Shown here: positions 1 through 8,149 of the stretch, in pieces
Layout: the number at the start of each line of letters is the position of its first letter
How positions within the stretch are numbered: the first letter of the stretch is position 1
From: Sedimentisphaerales bacterium
GTDB lineage: Bacteria > Planctomycetota > Phycisphaerae > Sedimentisphaerales > Anaerobacaceae
DNA length: 64,000 nucleotides
Reading direction: 5' to 3'
Assembly: GCA_016927855.1 (NCBI GenBank)
Contig: JAFGLV010000064.1
Coordinates: forward strand, 16,779 to 80,778
Position numbers and translations under genes: made by a program
The notes under the pieces: model-generated
Told to the model about the DNA's origin: nothing
The model's input: only the letters and a program-made list of their open reading frames with translations
Database searches by the model: none

Positions 1-582
1 GAGCCGATCGAGAGTGTCTCTGAACTTGGTAAAGCCCTCGGCCAGGCGGACGTCAGTCTCAGCGGAGGCTTCCAGTTGGCGATTGATGCTCGTGAGCGTT
101 TCGGTCTGGCGCGCCGTCTCAGCGGGAATCTGGCCTACCGCATTGATGAACTCCTGATCCTTCGACGCGGTGGCGCGAAGTTGGTTGAGAAGCTGCGAGG
201 TGAGCGCCTTCTGATTCTCGACGGCTGACGGAAGGCTTTCCAGTGCCTGGGGTAGCTCGCGGACACGTCCCATAAGCTCTTCGTGTTGGCCGAGCTGGCG
301 GTTGAGGTGATCGTTGATCTGCTGGAGCTGATCCACCAGTTTGTTGAAGCCCTCCTGGAGCTTCTCCATCGGCTCGCGGCGGTCCAACGACGTAACGGTG
401 TTGACCACAATCGGATCGCTCGGTGCCGAGGCCGACCGCGTATCCTCAAGTTCCTCGTCGGCATCGAGGCCGGAGGCGATGAGCCCCTCGTCGTTCAGCA
501 GTGGCCCACAATGGTCGATCCGCTCGTATCGGTGAGTACGAAACCAACTTGTTGGCGCCGTGAGAATGCTCTTTAGCGACAT
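1..582 (-). CDS. Coiled-coil protein, 3' end outside window
   Basis: An open frame starts at an ATG (582, minus strand) with GAGGG five bases upstream and runs to the window edge without a stop, so at least 194 codons are present. After about 60 polar residues the protein becomes rich in Gln, Leu, Glu and Asn with heptad-like spacing (for example LVDQLQQINDHLNRQLGQ), which predicts a long coiled coil. No signal peptide, membrane segment or catalytic motif is visible in this part. Methyl-accepting or tether-like coiled-coil proteins of planctomycetes look similar, but I do not recognise the family. The ORF is real rather than a shadow: its composition is protein-like, whereas other frames here are Ser/Arg-rich. 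Confidence 0.7.
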   Translation of the reverse strand, partial: MSLKSILTAPTSWFRTHRYERIDHCGPLLNDEGLIASGLDADEELEDTRSASAPSDPIVVNTVTSLDRREPMEKLQEGFNKLVDQLQQINDHLNRQLGQHEELMGRVRELPQALESLPSAVENQKALTSQLLNQLRATASKDQEFINAVGQIPAETARQTETLTSINRQLEASAETDVRLAEGFTKFRDTLDRL

Positions 583-942
583 AGCGTCCCTCAATCCGAA
601 ACCTTCTCTGTGCCTGCGGCCACCGTGCCGTCGGCGCTCGTCTCATCGGACACGGAGGGATCTTGCCTTGAGCGAATATGGGCCAAACCGCGTCTGTTCG
701 ATCTGAATCCCGCTTCTGGGCCCAAAACGGTCGTTCCATGAACTGAAGTTCGTGGTCGGCGCCGCGTCATAGACAGGCGCGCGGCGACGTTTTCAGCACT
801 GGCAGCCATACCGGGCCTATCACCACCTGAGGGCGCCGTTTTTTAGGACGTGACAATCGGCGTGCCGGCCCTTGTCTGGGCCGTCAAATCCGCTACAATG
901 CCCGCCGACGCAGCATTATCGGCCACTAGGAGACAGACTCAC
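583..942. other. Intergenic region between divergent genes
   Basis: These 360 bases separate the minus-strand coiled-coil gene from the plus-strand FAH gene and should hold both promoters. I see a T-run at 838-844 without a convincing hairpin before it, and no clear -35/-10 pair. A 72-codon minus-strand ORF (591-809) lies directly upstream of the coiled-coil gene but has no ribosome binding site and no recognisable product. Confidence 0.5.
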
Positions 943-1893
943 ATGAAGCTGGTGACATATCGGTGCAACGAATCGACCTCGTGCGGGATCATGACCGAGC
1001 GAGGCATTCTCGACATTCTGAAGGCATGGGGAAGTCCTCATCCGCCCGGCAGCCTCCAGGAAATCCTGGAGCGCGGTGGAGACTGTCTGGATCGCTTGCG
1101 GTCGCTGGACACAGAGGGCGCAGAGGTTCTACCCCTGGAGTCGGTGACCTTGCTGGCGCCGCTGCCGCGTCCGGGCAAGCTGCTCGCGCTGGCGGGAAAC
1201 TACGCCGCACACGTCAAGGAGGCATCGCAAGAGCGCGGCTTCAAGGTCGGCCTGTCTGACTCGCCACGACAGACAACAGTGCCGCGCCCATTCCTGATGC
1301 CGCCGACGGTGGTCTGTGGACCGGGAGATACGATCCCCTGGCCGGCATACAGTCAGGACATCGACTACGAGTTGGAACTGGCAGTGGTCATCGGCAGGTG
1401 TATCAAGTGCAGCGACGCGGATGACGCGATGGACTGCGTTGCCGGCTACACCATCGCCAACGACGTCTCCGCGCGCAGCGTGACATTCAAGGAAGGCAGG
1501 GCCCAACGACCATGGGATGAGTTCTACGACTGGCTCAACGGCAAGTGGGCCGACGGCTTCTTGCCCATGGGCCCTTACCTCGTCACGGCCGATGAGATCA
1601 CCGACGTGCAGAACCTGGAGATGACGCTGAAGGTCAACGGTCAGACGCGTCAGAGCGCCAACACATCGCAGATGATCTACTCTGTCGCCGAGATCGTCTC
1701 GTTTTGCAGCCACCTGATGACGCTGGAGCCGGGAGATATCATCTCGACCGGCACGCCTTCCGGCGTCGGCCTGGCTACCGGCAATTATCTTAAAGCCGGC
1801 GACACCATCGAATGCACCATCGAGGGGCTAGGCACCCTGACCAACAACCTGGGCCCTCGCCCGGAGCGGTTTTACGAACCGCTGGCAGGATGA
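943..1893 (+). CDS. Fumarylacetoacetate hydrolase (FAH) family protein
   Basis: A 316-residue protein of the FAH superfamily, which hydrolyses or decarboxylates 2-keto acids from aromatic or sugar-acid breakdown (fumarylpyruvate hydrolase, HHDD isomerase, 2,4-diketo-3-deoxyonate hydrolase). Visible signatures are the metal-binding acidic segment DIDYELELAVVIG, the segment GYTIANDVSAR, and STGTPSGVG near the C-terminus, in the family order. The ATG at 943 is chosen over an upstream GTG at 850 because AGGAGA lies about ten bases before it and the upstream extension has no family similarity. It stands alone between oppositely oriented genes, so the substrate cannot be set by context. Confidence 0.85.
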   Translation: MKLVTYRCNESTSCGIMTERGILDILKAWGSPHPPGSLQEILERGGDCLDRLRSLDTEGAEVLPLESVTLLAPLPRPGKLLALAGNYAAHVKEASQERGFKVGLSDSPRQTTVPRPFLMPPTVVCGPGDTIPWPAYSQDIDYELELAVVIGRCIKCSDADDAMDCVAGYTIANDVSARSVTFKEGRAQRPWDEFYDWLNGKWADGFLPMGPYLVTADEITDVQNLEMTLKVNGQTRQSANTSQMIYSVAEIVSFCSHLMTLEPGDIISTGTPSGVGLATGNYLKAGDTIECTIEGLGTLTNNLGPRPERFYEPLAG

Positions 1894-1912
1894 TGGGGTA
1901 GGTTCCGCCCCG

Positions 1913-3715
1913 CTACGGCTGCAGCCAGCTGTTGAGGATCTCGGCCTGCAGCTCGTCGGGATTCGGCAATTCCGTGATCGCGAAACTCCGCTCTGCGGGT
2001 TGGCCCAGAACGACCTTGATCTCGCTGATCTTGTCACGCCGTGCGAAGAGCACTCTCGTTGTCTCTCCCGGTCGGCGGGATTCGAGCATCTCGCGTAGCG
2101 AGCTTGAGGTCACGCGCTCGCCGTCGAGAGCGACAATCTCATCTTCAACACTCAGGCGGGCCTGCGCCGCCGGGGAATCCCGCCGGACTGCCGTGACGAC
2201 GACCTTTCCGTCCTGGTCGCGCACGTCGGCGCCCAGATAAGCGCCGGAGCTCTCTTTCGGCTCAACGTCGATTTGCAGGCCGCCATAGGCCAGGTACTTG
2301 CGATAGTCGATCTCTGCGGTCGTGGAGGCGTAGACGTCGAAGAACTCCGAGAGATCGCCGCCAGCGATGGTCTCGCAGACCTGCCGGAATTCCCGGTCGG
2401 TGAAGCCCCTGTTCTGCTGTCGGAAGTATGTCTGGTAGAGCGTGCGCATCACGTCGTCGAGGGACCGGCGGTTCTGCGTCTCATGGCGAATCTTCAGGTC
2501 GAGCAGCAGGCAAAGAGCCGCACCTTTGTCGTAATAGGAAATCGTGGTGTTGGCCGAGTCGCCGCCGCGACGGAGGAAATGGAGCCACACGTCGAAACTC
2601 GCCTGCGTCGCCGACTGATACTCGTGTCCCGCGATGTTTTCGTAATTGGCGATGCTGCGCTGGAACTGCTCGAGACAATCCTCTCGTGACATGAACCCGG
2701 CGCGGTTGAGGATTAGGTTCTGGTAATAGACGGTCCCGCCTTCGCTGAGCCAGAGCAGGTTCGCGTAGTTCTCCCGATCGTAGTCGAACGGTCCCAGCGC
2801 AATCGGGCGGATCGCTTTGACGTTGTAGAGATGGAAGAACTCGTGAGCGATGAAACCCAGCCAGCCCTGGTAGTCACCCGGATCGTCCAGGTCGGGCAGT
2901 TCCGTGAAGACCGCCATAGAGTTCTGATGCTCCAGGCCGCCGCGGCCCGGGCCCATCATGATGAATGTGTAGTGCCGGTAGGGAATGTCCCCGATGATAC
3001 TGACCGCGGCCTCGACCATCCGCTTGAGCACGGAAACGAGCTTCTCCCTGTCGAAGTCACCCGGCTCGGTAATCGCGACGGTGTGAGGAATGCTCTGGAC
3101 CTCGAACGAAACGATCTCCTGGTTGCCGACCATGATCGGACAATCGTACAGCACGTCGAAGTTCGGAGCGGAGAACGTGTTCGGTCGCTTCTCGACAGGA
3201 TCAAGGCCTGTTGAGATTTGGCTGAAGCTCGTCTGCGTCTCAATCGTCACCGTCGCAGGGTGATCGAGCAGGCCGGCGACGTGCATGAAGAGTCCCGTCG
3301 GCGAGATGAAGGCACGGCTGTCGTCGAGGTAACAGTCAGCCACCGAGCGCGCGAACGCATAGACATCGTAACTGACCACAATGACAGGTGCACCGTCCGA
3401 CCGAACCCGCCAGGTATTCTTGGCGGTCTTCGTCCAGGCCAACGATCTGCCCTGCCCATCCTCAGCGCGAAAGTTCACCACGTTGCGGGCGTGATCCATG
3501 ATCTGGTAGTAGCCCGGCGTCCAGGCCGGCATCTTGAAGTCTTGTGTCGCACCTTTGAGGCCTTCGCAGCGCAGTACGACGTGATAGTAGTGCGTGCTCG
3601 GACGTTCCATCGACACCGCGAACGCGAGTGTCCCGTCCCGATCCCGACCGAAAACAGGCGGACACGCCCCGAGGAGTAGCGCACAAAGGACGAGCCACTT
3701 GACGTAGTGTTTCAT
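1913..3715 (-). CDS. M61 family aminopeptidase with PDZ domain
   Basis: A 600-residue exported metallopeptidase of MEROPS family M61 (glycyl aminopeptidase type). It has an N-terminal hydrophobic signal ending in LGAC, a possible lipobox with Cys18. The zinc site is HEFFH (291-295) plus the third ligand Glu325 in LWLSEGGTVYY. A PDZ domain occupies about residues 490-585, as in other M61 proteins. The full set of zinc ligands suggests an active enzyme at the cell envelope. It starts 33 bases downstream of the preceding stop, with AGGAG eight bases before the ATG, so it is probably the distal gene of an operon with the metallopeptidase-cyclophilin gene upstream. Confidence 0.88.
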   Translation of the reverse strand: MKHYVKWLVLCALLLGACPPVFGRDRDGTLAFAVSMERPSTHYYHVVLRCEGLKGATQDFKMPAWTPGYYQIMDHARNVVNFRAEDGQGRSLAWTKTAKNTWRVRSDGAPVIVVSYDVYAFARSVADCYLDDSRAFISPTGLFMHVAGLLDHPATVTIETQTSFSQISTGLDPVEKRPNTFSAPNFDVLYDCPIMVGNQEIVSFEVQSIPHTVAITEPGDFDREKLVSVLKRMVEAAVSIIGDIPYRHYTFIMMGPGRGGLEHQNSMAVFTELPDLDDPGDYQGWLGFIAHEFFHLYNVKAIRPIALGPFDYDRENYANLLWLSEGGTVYYQNLILNRAGFMSREDCLEQFQRSIANYENIAGHEYQSATQASFDVWLHFLRRGGDSANTTISYYDKGAALCLLLDLKIRHETQNRRSLDDVMRTLYQTYFRQQNRGFTDREFRQVCETIAGGDLSEFFDVYASTTAEIDYRKYLAYGGLQIDVEPKESSGAYLGADVRDQDGKVVVTAVRRDSPAAQARLSVEDEIVALDGERVTSSSLREMLESRRPGETTRVLFARRDKISEIKVVLGQPAERSFAITELPNPDELQAEILNSWLQP

Positions 3716-3748
3716 GCTAACGTCTCCTGGAAGTCCCCCGCCGTGGCG

Positions 3749-5149
3749 CTACTGCTCTCTGACGATTTCTCGAATGGCGATGCGCGGGCGGAGCCTCTGG
3801 CCCTCGGCGGGCGAGGTGTGAATCTTGCGCGCGACGTCCATGCCGCTGACCACGCGGCCGAAGGCGGCAAAGCCCTGGTCGTCGGGGTTGCGTTCGCCAG
3901 CGAAATCGAGCTCGGGCTGGTCACCGATGCAGATCGAGAAGCTGTGCTGCGCGGTGTCGGGTCCGTTACGCGCCATGGACAACGTGCCGTCGAGGTGTTT
4001 GACGCCGGTGTCACGCGTGCGCTCCAGAACGATCGGCGCGAAGAAGGCGTCCTCCTTGTCCGAGTTGGCCTCGCACTGGACGACCTGGATCTTCACCTGG
4101 TCGTTCGGCTGATTGTCCATCGTCACCGTACGAAAAAACGAGCCGCCGTTGAAGAGGTCCCCGTCGACATACTTGAGGAAATTCGCCACCGTGATGGGTG
4201 CTTTGTCGGGATAGAGTTCCGCTTCGATCTCGCCCAGCACGGTGCGGATGATCACGCGCGGCTGGTTCGGCTCAGGTACTTGGCGCCAACGAAAGCGCGG
4301 CGCTGTGGACGGATCGTAGCCGGCCAGGTGGGCGCGATCGGCCGGGTCGCGCTCCATCGGCTTCTGGTAGCGCCAGTCACCTTCACCTATGACCCCGGCG
4401 ACGATCGCCGCGAGATTTGGATCGTATTCTTTCAATTCGGCGCGCGTATTGACGTGGTTGTGCGCGCGGTCGTTCTGTCGATTGTTGTCGAACCAGTCCT
4501 GGACGGCTTCCGCCCAGTATTCGGCGACGTTGGACCCGGCGTAGGTGCCTTCCCAGAGTCCGGCGGCTCTGGCCTGCTTGTAGGCGGCGCGGAGACGGCG
4601 GTTGAACGTAGGATCGACCGGATCTATGCCACGCTGCTGGATCACATGGGCGAACTCGTGAATGAGGATGTTCTCGGTGGAATACGGATCGCCTGGGAAG
4701 CAGAGCAGGTTCTCCTCGGCGCCGCTGATAATCCGGCCGCCCAGTCCGCGTGCCCGGCGGTCCCAGTACTCCTTGGGCGTCATGTTCGCCTGCTCGGGCA
4801 CGTCGGTGGTGTACTCGCCGTGCGCCATGATGACCATGCGCACGTTATTGTCGGCCAGCGCCTGGAGGATATCGTCGCGCCCGGCCAGCACGTGTCGCAC
4901 GATCCACACCGCTTCCTTCAAGGCATAATCGGAAACCTTGGCCGAGCCGAGTATCGGCAGCGGACCGGCGTGTGTGTACTTCTGATAAAACGGCGCCAGG
5001 TTCGCCTGTTGCCGCAACGTCTCGGGGACCGCCGTGACTTCTGGAATGGGCTCCGGCTCAGCGGCCTGCACGGAGAACTGGCCAAGCAAACCGACCACGG
5101 CGAACAACGAAGTCAAGGTCCCAAGCCTTCGCACGCGACGAATCATCAT
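3749..5149 (-). CDS. Lethal-factor-like metallopeptidase fused to cyclophilin
   Basis: A 466-residue exported two-domain protein. Residues 1-30 are a signal peptide. Residues about 40-240 resemble the anthrax lethal factor-like (ATLF) zincin fold, with HEFAHVIQ at 164-171 and EYWAEAVQDWFDNN near 210, which supplies the third zinc ligand. Residues about 300-466 are a cyclophilin-type peptidyl-prolyl isomerase; VIIRTVLGEIEAELYPDKAP, the SMARNGPDTAQHSF segment and GFAAFGRVVSGMDV are typical. The start is set at the first of two adjacent ATGs (5149), since the longer frame runs into a palindrome. The same-strand GH127 gene lies 94 bases upstream and M61 33 bases downstream. Substrate unknown; a role in maturing secreted proteins is inference. 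Confidence 0.82.
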   Translation of the reverse strand: MMIRRVRRLGTLTSLFAVVGLLGQFSVQAAEPEPIPEVTAVPETLRQQANLAPFYQKYTHAGPLPILGSAKVSDYALKEAVWIVRHVLAGRDDILQALADNNVRMVIMAHGEYTTDVPEQANMTPKEYWDRRARGLGGRIISGAEENLLCFPGDPYSTENILIHEFAHVIQQRGIDPVDPTFNRRLRAAYKQARAAGLWEGTYAGSNVAEYWAEAVQDWFDNNRQNDRAHNHVNTRAELKEYDPNLAAIVAGVIGEGDWRYQKPMERDPADRAHLAGYDPSTAPRFRWRQVPEPNQPRVIIRTVLGEIEAELYPDKAPITVANFLKYVDGDLFNGGSFFRTVTMDNQPNDQVKIQVVQCEANSDKEDAFFAPIVLERTRDTGVKHLDGTLSMARNGPDTAQHSFSICIGDQPELDFAGERNPDDQGFAAFGRVVSGMDVARKIHTSPAEGQRLRPRIAIREIVREQ

Positions 5150-5173
5150 GGTCCACCCATCCTCAAGATAGAT

Positions 5174-5219
5174 GTAAGGTGGGTCCTTGACCCACGCGGG
5201 AATCAAAGACCCACCCTAC
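5174..5219. repeat. Small palindromic intergenic repeat
   Basis: Arms at 5174-5190 and 5203-5219 are inverted copies matching at 15 of 17 positions (GTAAGGTGGGTCCTTGA on the left). The left arm also contains a nested hairpin, GTGGGTC-CTT-GACCCAC (5179-5195). It lies between the GH127 gene and the metallopeptidase-cyclophilin gene. It resembles REP-type elements; a second copy is not present in this window. Confidence 0.6.
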
Positions 5220-5242
5220 GATACCGTCACATGATGTGTCCT

Positions 5243-8095
5243 CTACTGGTCTCGGATCCAGACGATGGAGTTCAGGCCGCGACTGCCGCCACGACCGCGA
5301 CGAGCGCCACCAGCCGCCGCGCCTTCATCCTCGTCCGGCTGGACCGGGCGATTGTCCCTGGCGTAATTCGGAATCGCCATGAAGGCAGACCCGTCGGCCC
5401 AGGCGCCCTTGACGACCAACACGCCATCGAGCAGGTCGCTCTTGAATTCAGTCGTCAACTTCGCATCGGGAGGCAGGACCTTGTCCAGATCCTGGTCGAT
5501 CCTCTCGGCGCTGTAGATCAACGGACCATAGCGCAGCGCTACGCGACCGACATCGGCCGCGATGCGTTCGTCCGCCTTGATCCGCTGAACCTGCATCGGC
5601 AAGACCAGATCGATCTTGTCGTCGGCCTCCCAGTCTCTGGTGATTGCCGCGTAGCCCTTCTCGATCCTGGGGTTTACGGCCGAGCCGTTTACCGAGATCG
5701 ACTTGAGACCGTTGACTTGGGGCGTCGGCATATACAATGCGCTGGTCGTGCGATCCGGCACACGCACGTAGACGGTGAACCGCTTGGGCGTCTCGGGATT
5801 GACCGTGATCGAGACGTTTCCGCTCCAGGGATAATCGGTCTTCTGCACCATCTGCACGTTGGTGCCGGCCACCTTCTCCACGTTGATCGTACTGCCGATG
5901 AAGAGGTTCACGTAGATACCGCTATCGTCCTTGACATACGTCCAGGTCGGGATCATCAGCAGCGTGCGCGGAATGTTGCCGACGCAACAGGGACAGCCGT
6001 GCCAGGGATAGCGGAAGCCGCGCGAATCCAGTGGATTCTGATAGTAGAAGTTCTTGCCTTCCAGGTCAATCGAACCGAGCAGCGCGTTGTACGTCGATTC
6101 TTCGTACAGGTCGGCGTACTTGGCGTCGTGATAAGCGAGGTTCATCTTGTACTGGAAGAAGATCAGGCCGCAGGTCGAGCACGATTCACAATAGGCGTTG
6201 TTACGCAGCGAGTAGTTGGGTCCGAAGCCTTCGGAGGTCTCGCCGCTGCCGATACCGCCCGTGATGTAGTATTTCTTGTTGACGATGTTGTCCCAGAGGC
6301 TCATGACGGCGCTCTGATAATCCGTGTCATGCGTCTCAGCGGCGACGTCGGCCATGCCGGAGTAGTTGTAGGTCGCGCGGACCGCGTGGCCGACCGCTTC
6401 GTATTGTTGCTGCACCGGCACGTGGCTCTGGTCGTACTCGCTGCCGCCATCGCGGCAATCCAGGAGGAACTTGGCGAGCTGTATGTAGCTGTCGCCGTGG
6501 CTACCGGCACCTTCCATATCGTTGACGAAGCGCCCAAACCGCACGAGGGCCTGCTCCATCTCCTGGTGGCCGTCGTACCAGTCCTTCTTGCCGGGACCTA
6601 GGTTGGCGACCCAGCAGTCGGCCAGCTTCTTGGCCGCGTTGTAGAGGCGCGTGTCGGTACCGTTGGTCAGGGTGTAGTGGTTGATCGCGGATTCGAGGAA
6701 GTAGCCGGCCACGTAACCTTCGTGGTCGCCCCGACGGGTCCAGCGGGCGGGTGGATCGCTATAGCGGTAGGCCGCCGGGCCGGCTTGGCCACCGCGACGT
6801 CCTCCGCCGCGGCTGACGCGGCGCATCGAGAAGGCGGTCTGGAGATAGCCATCGGGCTCCTGGGCGGCCAGGATCTTCGGAATCCAATCGTCCAGGGTCT
6901 TCTTGAACAACTGCTGGGCCTTGATGATCTCCGGATCGCCCATCGGATCGACCATCAGGCCGATGCACATCGACTCGACGGTCTGGTGGACCCAGGCGTT
7001 GGAGAAGACGTAGCCTCGGTGACCGTGACCTTCGGGCAGTTCCTCGCCCCGCAGCGCCATGGCCGCGTCGGTGAAGTTGTTGATCCCGCCCTCAGGCAGG
7101 TTCGGGTCGTTGATCCGCTCGATGCAGTGAGGAATCCAGCCGACGATCAGGGCTTTGGCCCGCGAGTTCCAGAGCGGGTTGTCGATCTTGTAGTTCTCGG
7201 TGTAGACGACGTCCAGCCGCTCGGCGGGCGGAGGCGTCTCGACCTTGACCTTCAGAGTGGCCGAACCGCTCATCTGGCCTTCGCCTGCGGTGAGCTTGAG
7301 GACGTACTGGCCCGGCACGGAGAAGGTCGCGGTCGTTTCGGCGGCGTTGGCATTCTCGAAACTCACAGTGCCGGGACCGGAGGCCTTGCTCCAGACTACC
7401 TTGGCGTCGGGAGTCTCGCCTTTGAGCGATCTGACGGTGCCGCTGAGCCAGGTCTTGCCACCGACCATGACGACGCGATCGATCCCTACCTCGACCGACG
7501 GCGGGAAGTCGGGCGACTTGCCGGTGTCGTAGACGCGCCATTCCAGGATGCCGGTCGAATTGGTGCCGTTCGGGTCGATCTCCAGTCTAAGCTTGGAGGT
7601 CGTGACTTCATCGAAGGCGGTGACGTTGTACTGATTGCCTTCCACCCCCAGGCCGGAGGCGTTCCGAACCGGAACGAACGCGTTGCCATCCCAGTAGAGC
7701 AGGCGCGAAGTACTGGGCAGGCGCACGCCTTGGTTGTCGTCCCACCAGAAGACCGCGATCCTGTTCGTGCTGATCGGCTGACTCCAGTCGTATTGGACCC
7801 ACTGCGTACCGCGTGACGGCCAGTTGCCATAGCTGCCTCCCCGACTGGACCGCGAGCTCCTCGGATTGGAGCCGTCGTTCAGGGCCCCTAGCGTGGTGTC
7901 CCCGGAGACATTGGAAGCCGACGGCACGGCGACGACCGCCAGATTGACGCCCTCGGGAACCTCCGGGGCGGCGAATCGTCCCCGCCCGAAGCCTCCTGCG
8001 GCGGCGTTCCCTTGTGCCGAAGCCACGCCGGCCAAGCCGATAGCTACACCGGCGGCAAGCATCAGCACCAAGCGTAACGACTGTCTTCTTCTCAT
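5243..8095 (-). CDS. GH127-type beta-L-arabinofuranosidase with N-terminal accessory domains
   Basis: A 950-residue secreted glycoside hydrolase. Residues 1-28 are a signal peptide. Residues about 30-190 look like a discoidin-type carbohydrate-binding module (WVQYDWSQPISTNRIAVFW). About 195-285 are an Ig-like domain. The rest is the GH127 (former DUF1680) alpha/alpha barrel. The family's zinc-thiolate active site is visible as CESCSTCG near residues 635-641 and GCPCC near 700-704; these give the nucleophilic Cys and its zinc ligands in characterised members. GH127 enzymes remove beta-L-arabinofuranose from arabinan-rich glycans. GGGGA lies about seven bases before the ATG. The next gene upstream (8150-10687) is a second GH127-type enzyme, 54 bases away. 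Confidence 0.87.
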   Translation of the reverse strand: MRRRQSLRLVLMLAAGVAIGLAGVASAQGNAAAGGFGRGRFAAPEVPEGVNLAVVAVPSASNVSGDTTLGALNDGSNPRSSRSSRGGSYGNWPSRGTQWVQYDWSQPISTNRIAVFWWDDNQGVRLPSTSRLLYWDGNAFVPVRNASGLGVEGNQYNVTAFDEVTTSKLRLEIDPNGTNSTGILEWRVYDTGKSPDFPPSVEVGIDRVVMVGGKTWLSGTVRSLKGETPDAKVVWSKASGPGTVSFENANAAETTATFSVPGQYVLKLTAGEGQMSGSATLKVKVETPPPAERLDVVYTENYKIDNPLWNSRAKALIVGWIPHCIERINDPNLPEGGINNFTDAAMALRGEELPEGHGHRGYVFSNAWVHQTVESMCIGLMVDPMGDPEIIKAQQLFKKTLDDWIPKILAAQEPDGYLQTAFSMRRVSRGGGRRGGQAGPAAYRYSDPPARWTRRGDHEGYVAGYFLESAINHYTLTNGTDTRLYNAAKKLADCWVANLGPGKKDWYDGHQEMEQALVRFGRFVNDMEGAGSHGDSYIQLAKFLLDCRDGGSEYDQSHVPVQQQYEAVGHAVRATYNYSGMADVAAETHDTDYQSAVMSLWDNIVNKKYYITGGIGSGETSEGFGPNYSLRNNAYCESCSTCGLIFFQYKMNLAYHDAKYADLYEESTYNALLGSIDLEGKNFYYQNPLDSRGFRYPWHGCPCCVGNIPRTLLMIPTWTYVKDDSGIYVNLFIGSTINVEKVAGTNVQMVQKTDYPWSGNVSITVNPETPKRFTVYVRVPDRTTSALYMPTPQVNGLKSISVNGSAVNPRIEKGYAAITRDWEADDKIDLVLPMQVQRIKADERIAADVGRVALRYGPLIYSAERIDQDLDKVLPPDAKLTTEFKSDLLDGVLVVKGAWADGSAFMAIPNYARDNRPVQPDEDEGAAAGGARRGRGGSRGLNSIVWIRDQ

Positions 8096-8149
8096 AACAA
8101 ATCCCCTTTTCTCACTGTGAATGTGGGTTGAAACGTGCTCGTAGAGTTA

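Noticed and set aside
591..809. A 72-codon minus-strand ORF before the coiled-coil gene
   Set aside because: No ribosome binding site, no family resemblance and low-complexity Arg/Ser content; probably chance.
3707..6601. A 964-codon open frame on the plus strand
   Set aside because: It is antisense to the metallopeptidase-cyclophilin and GH127 genes, whose motifs are unmistakable. High GC content at third codon positions leaves such antisense frames open.
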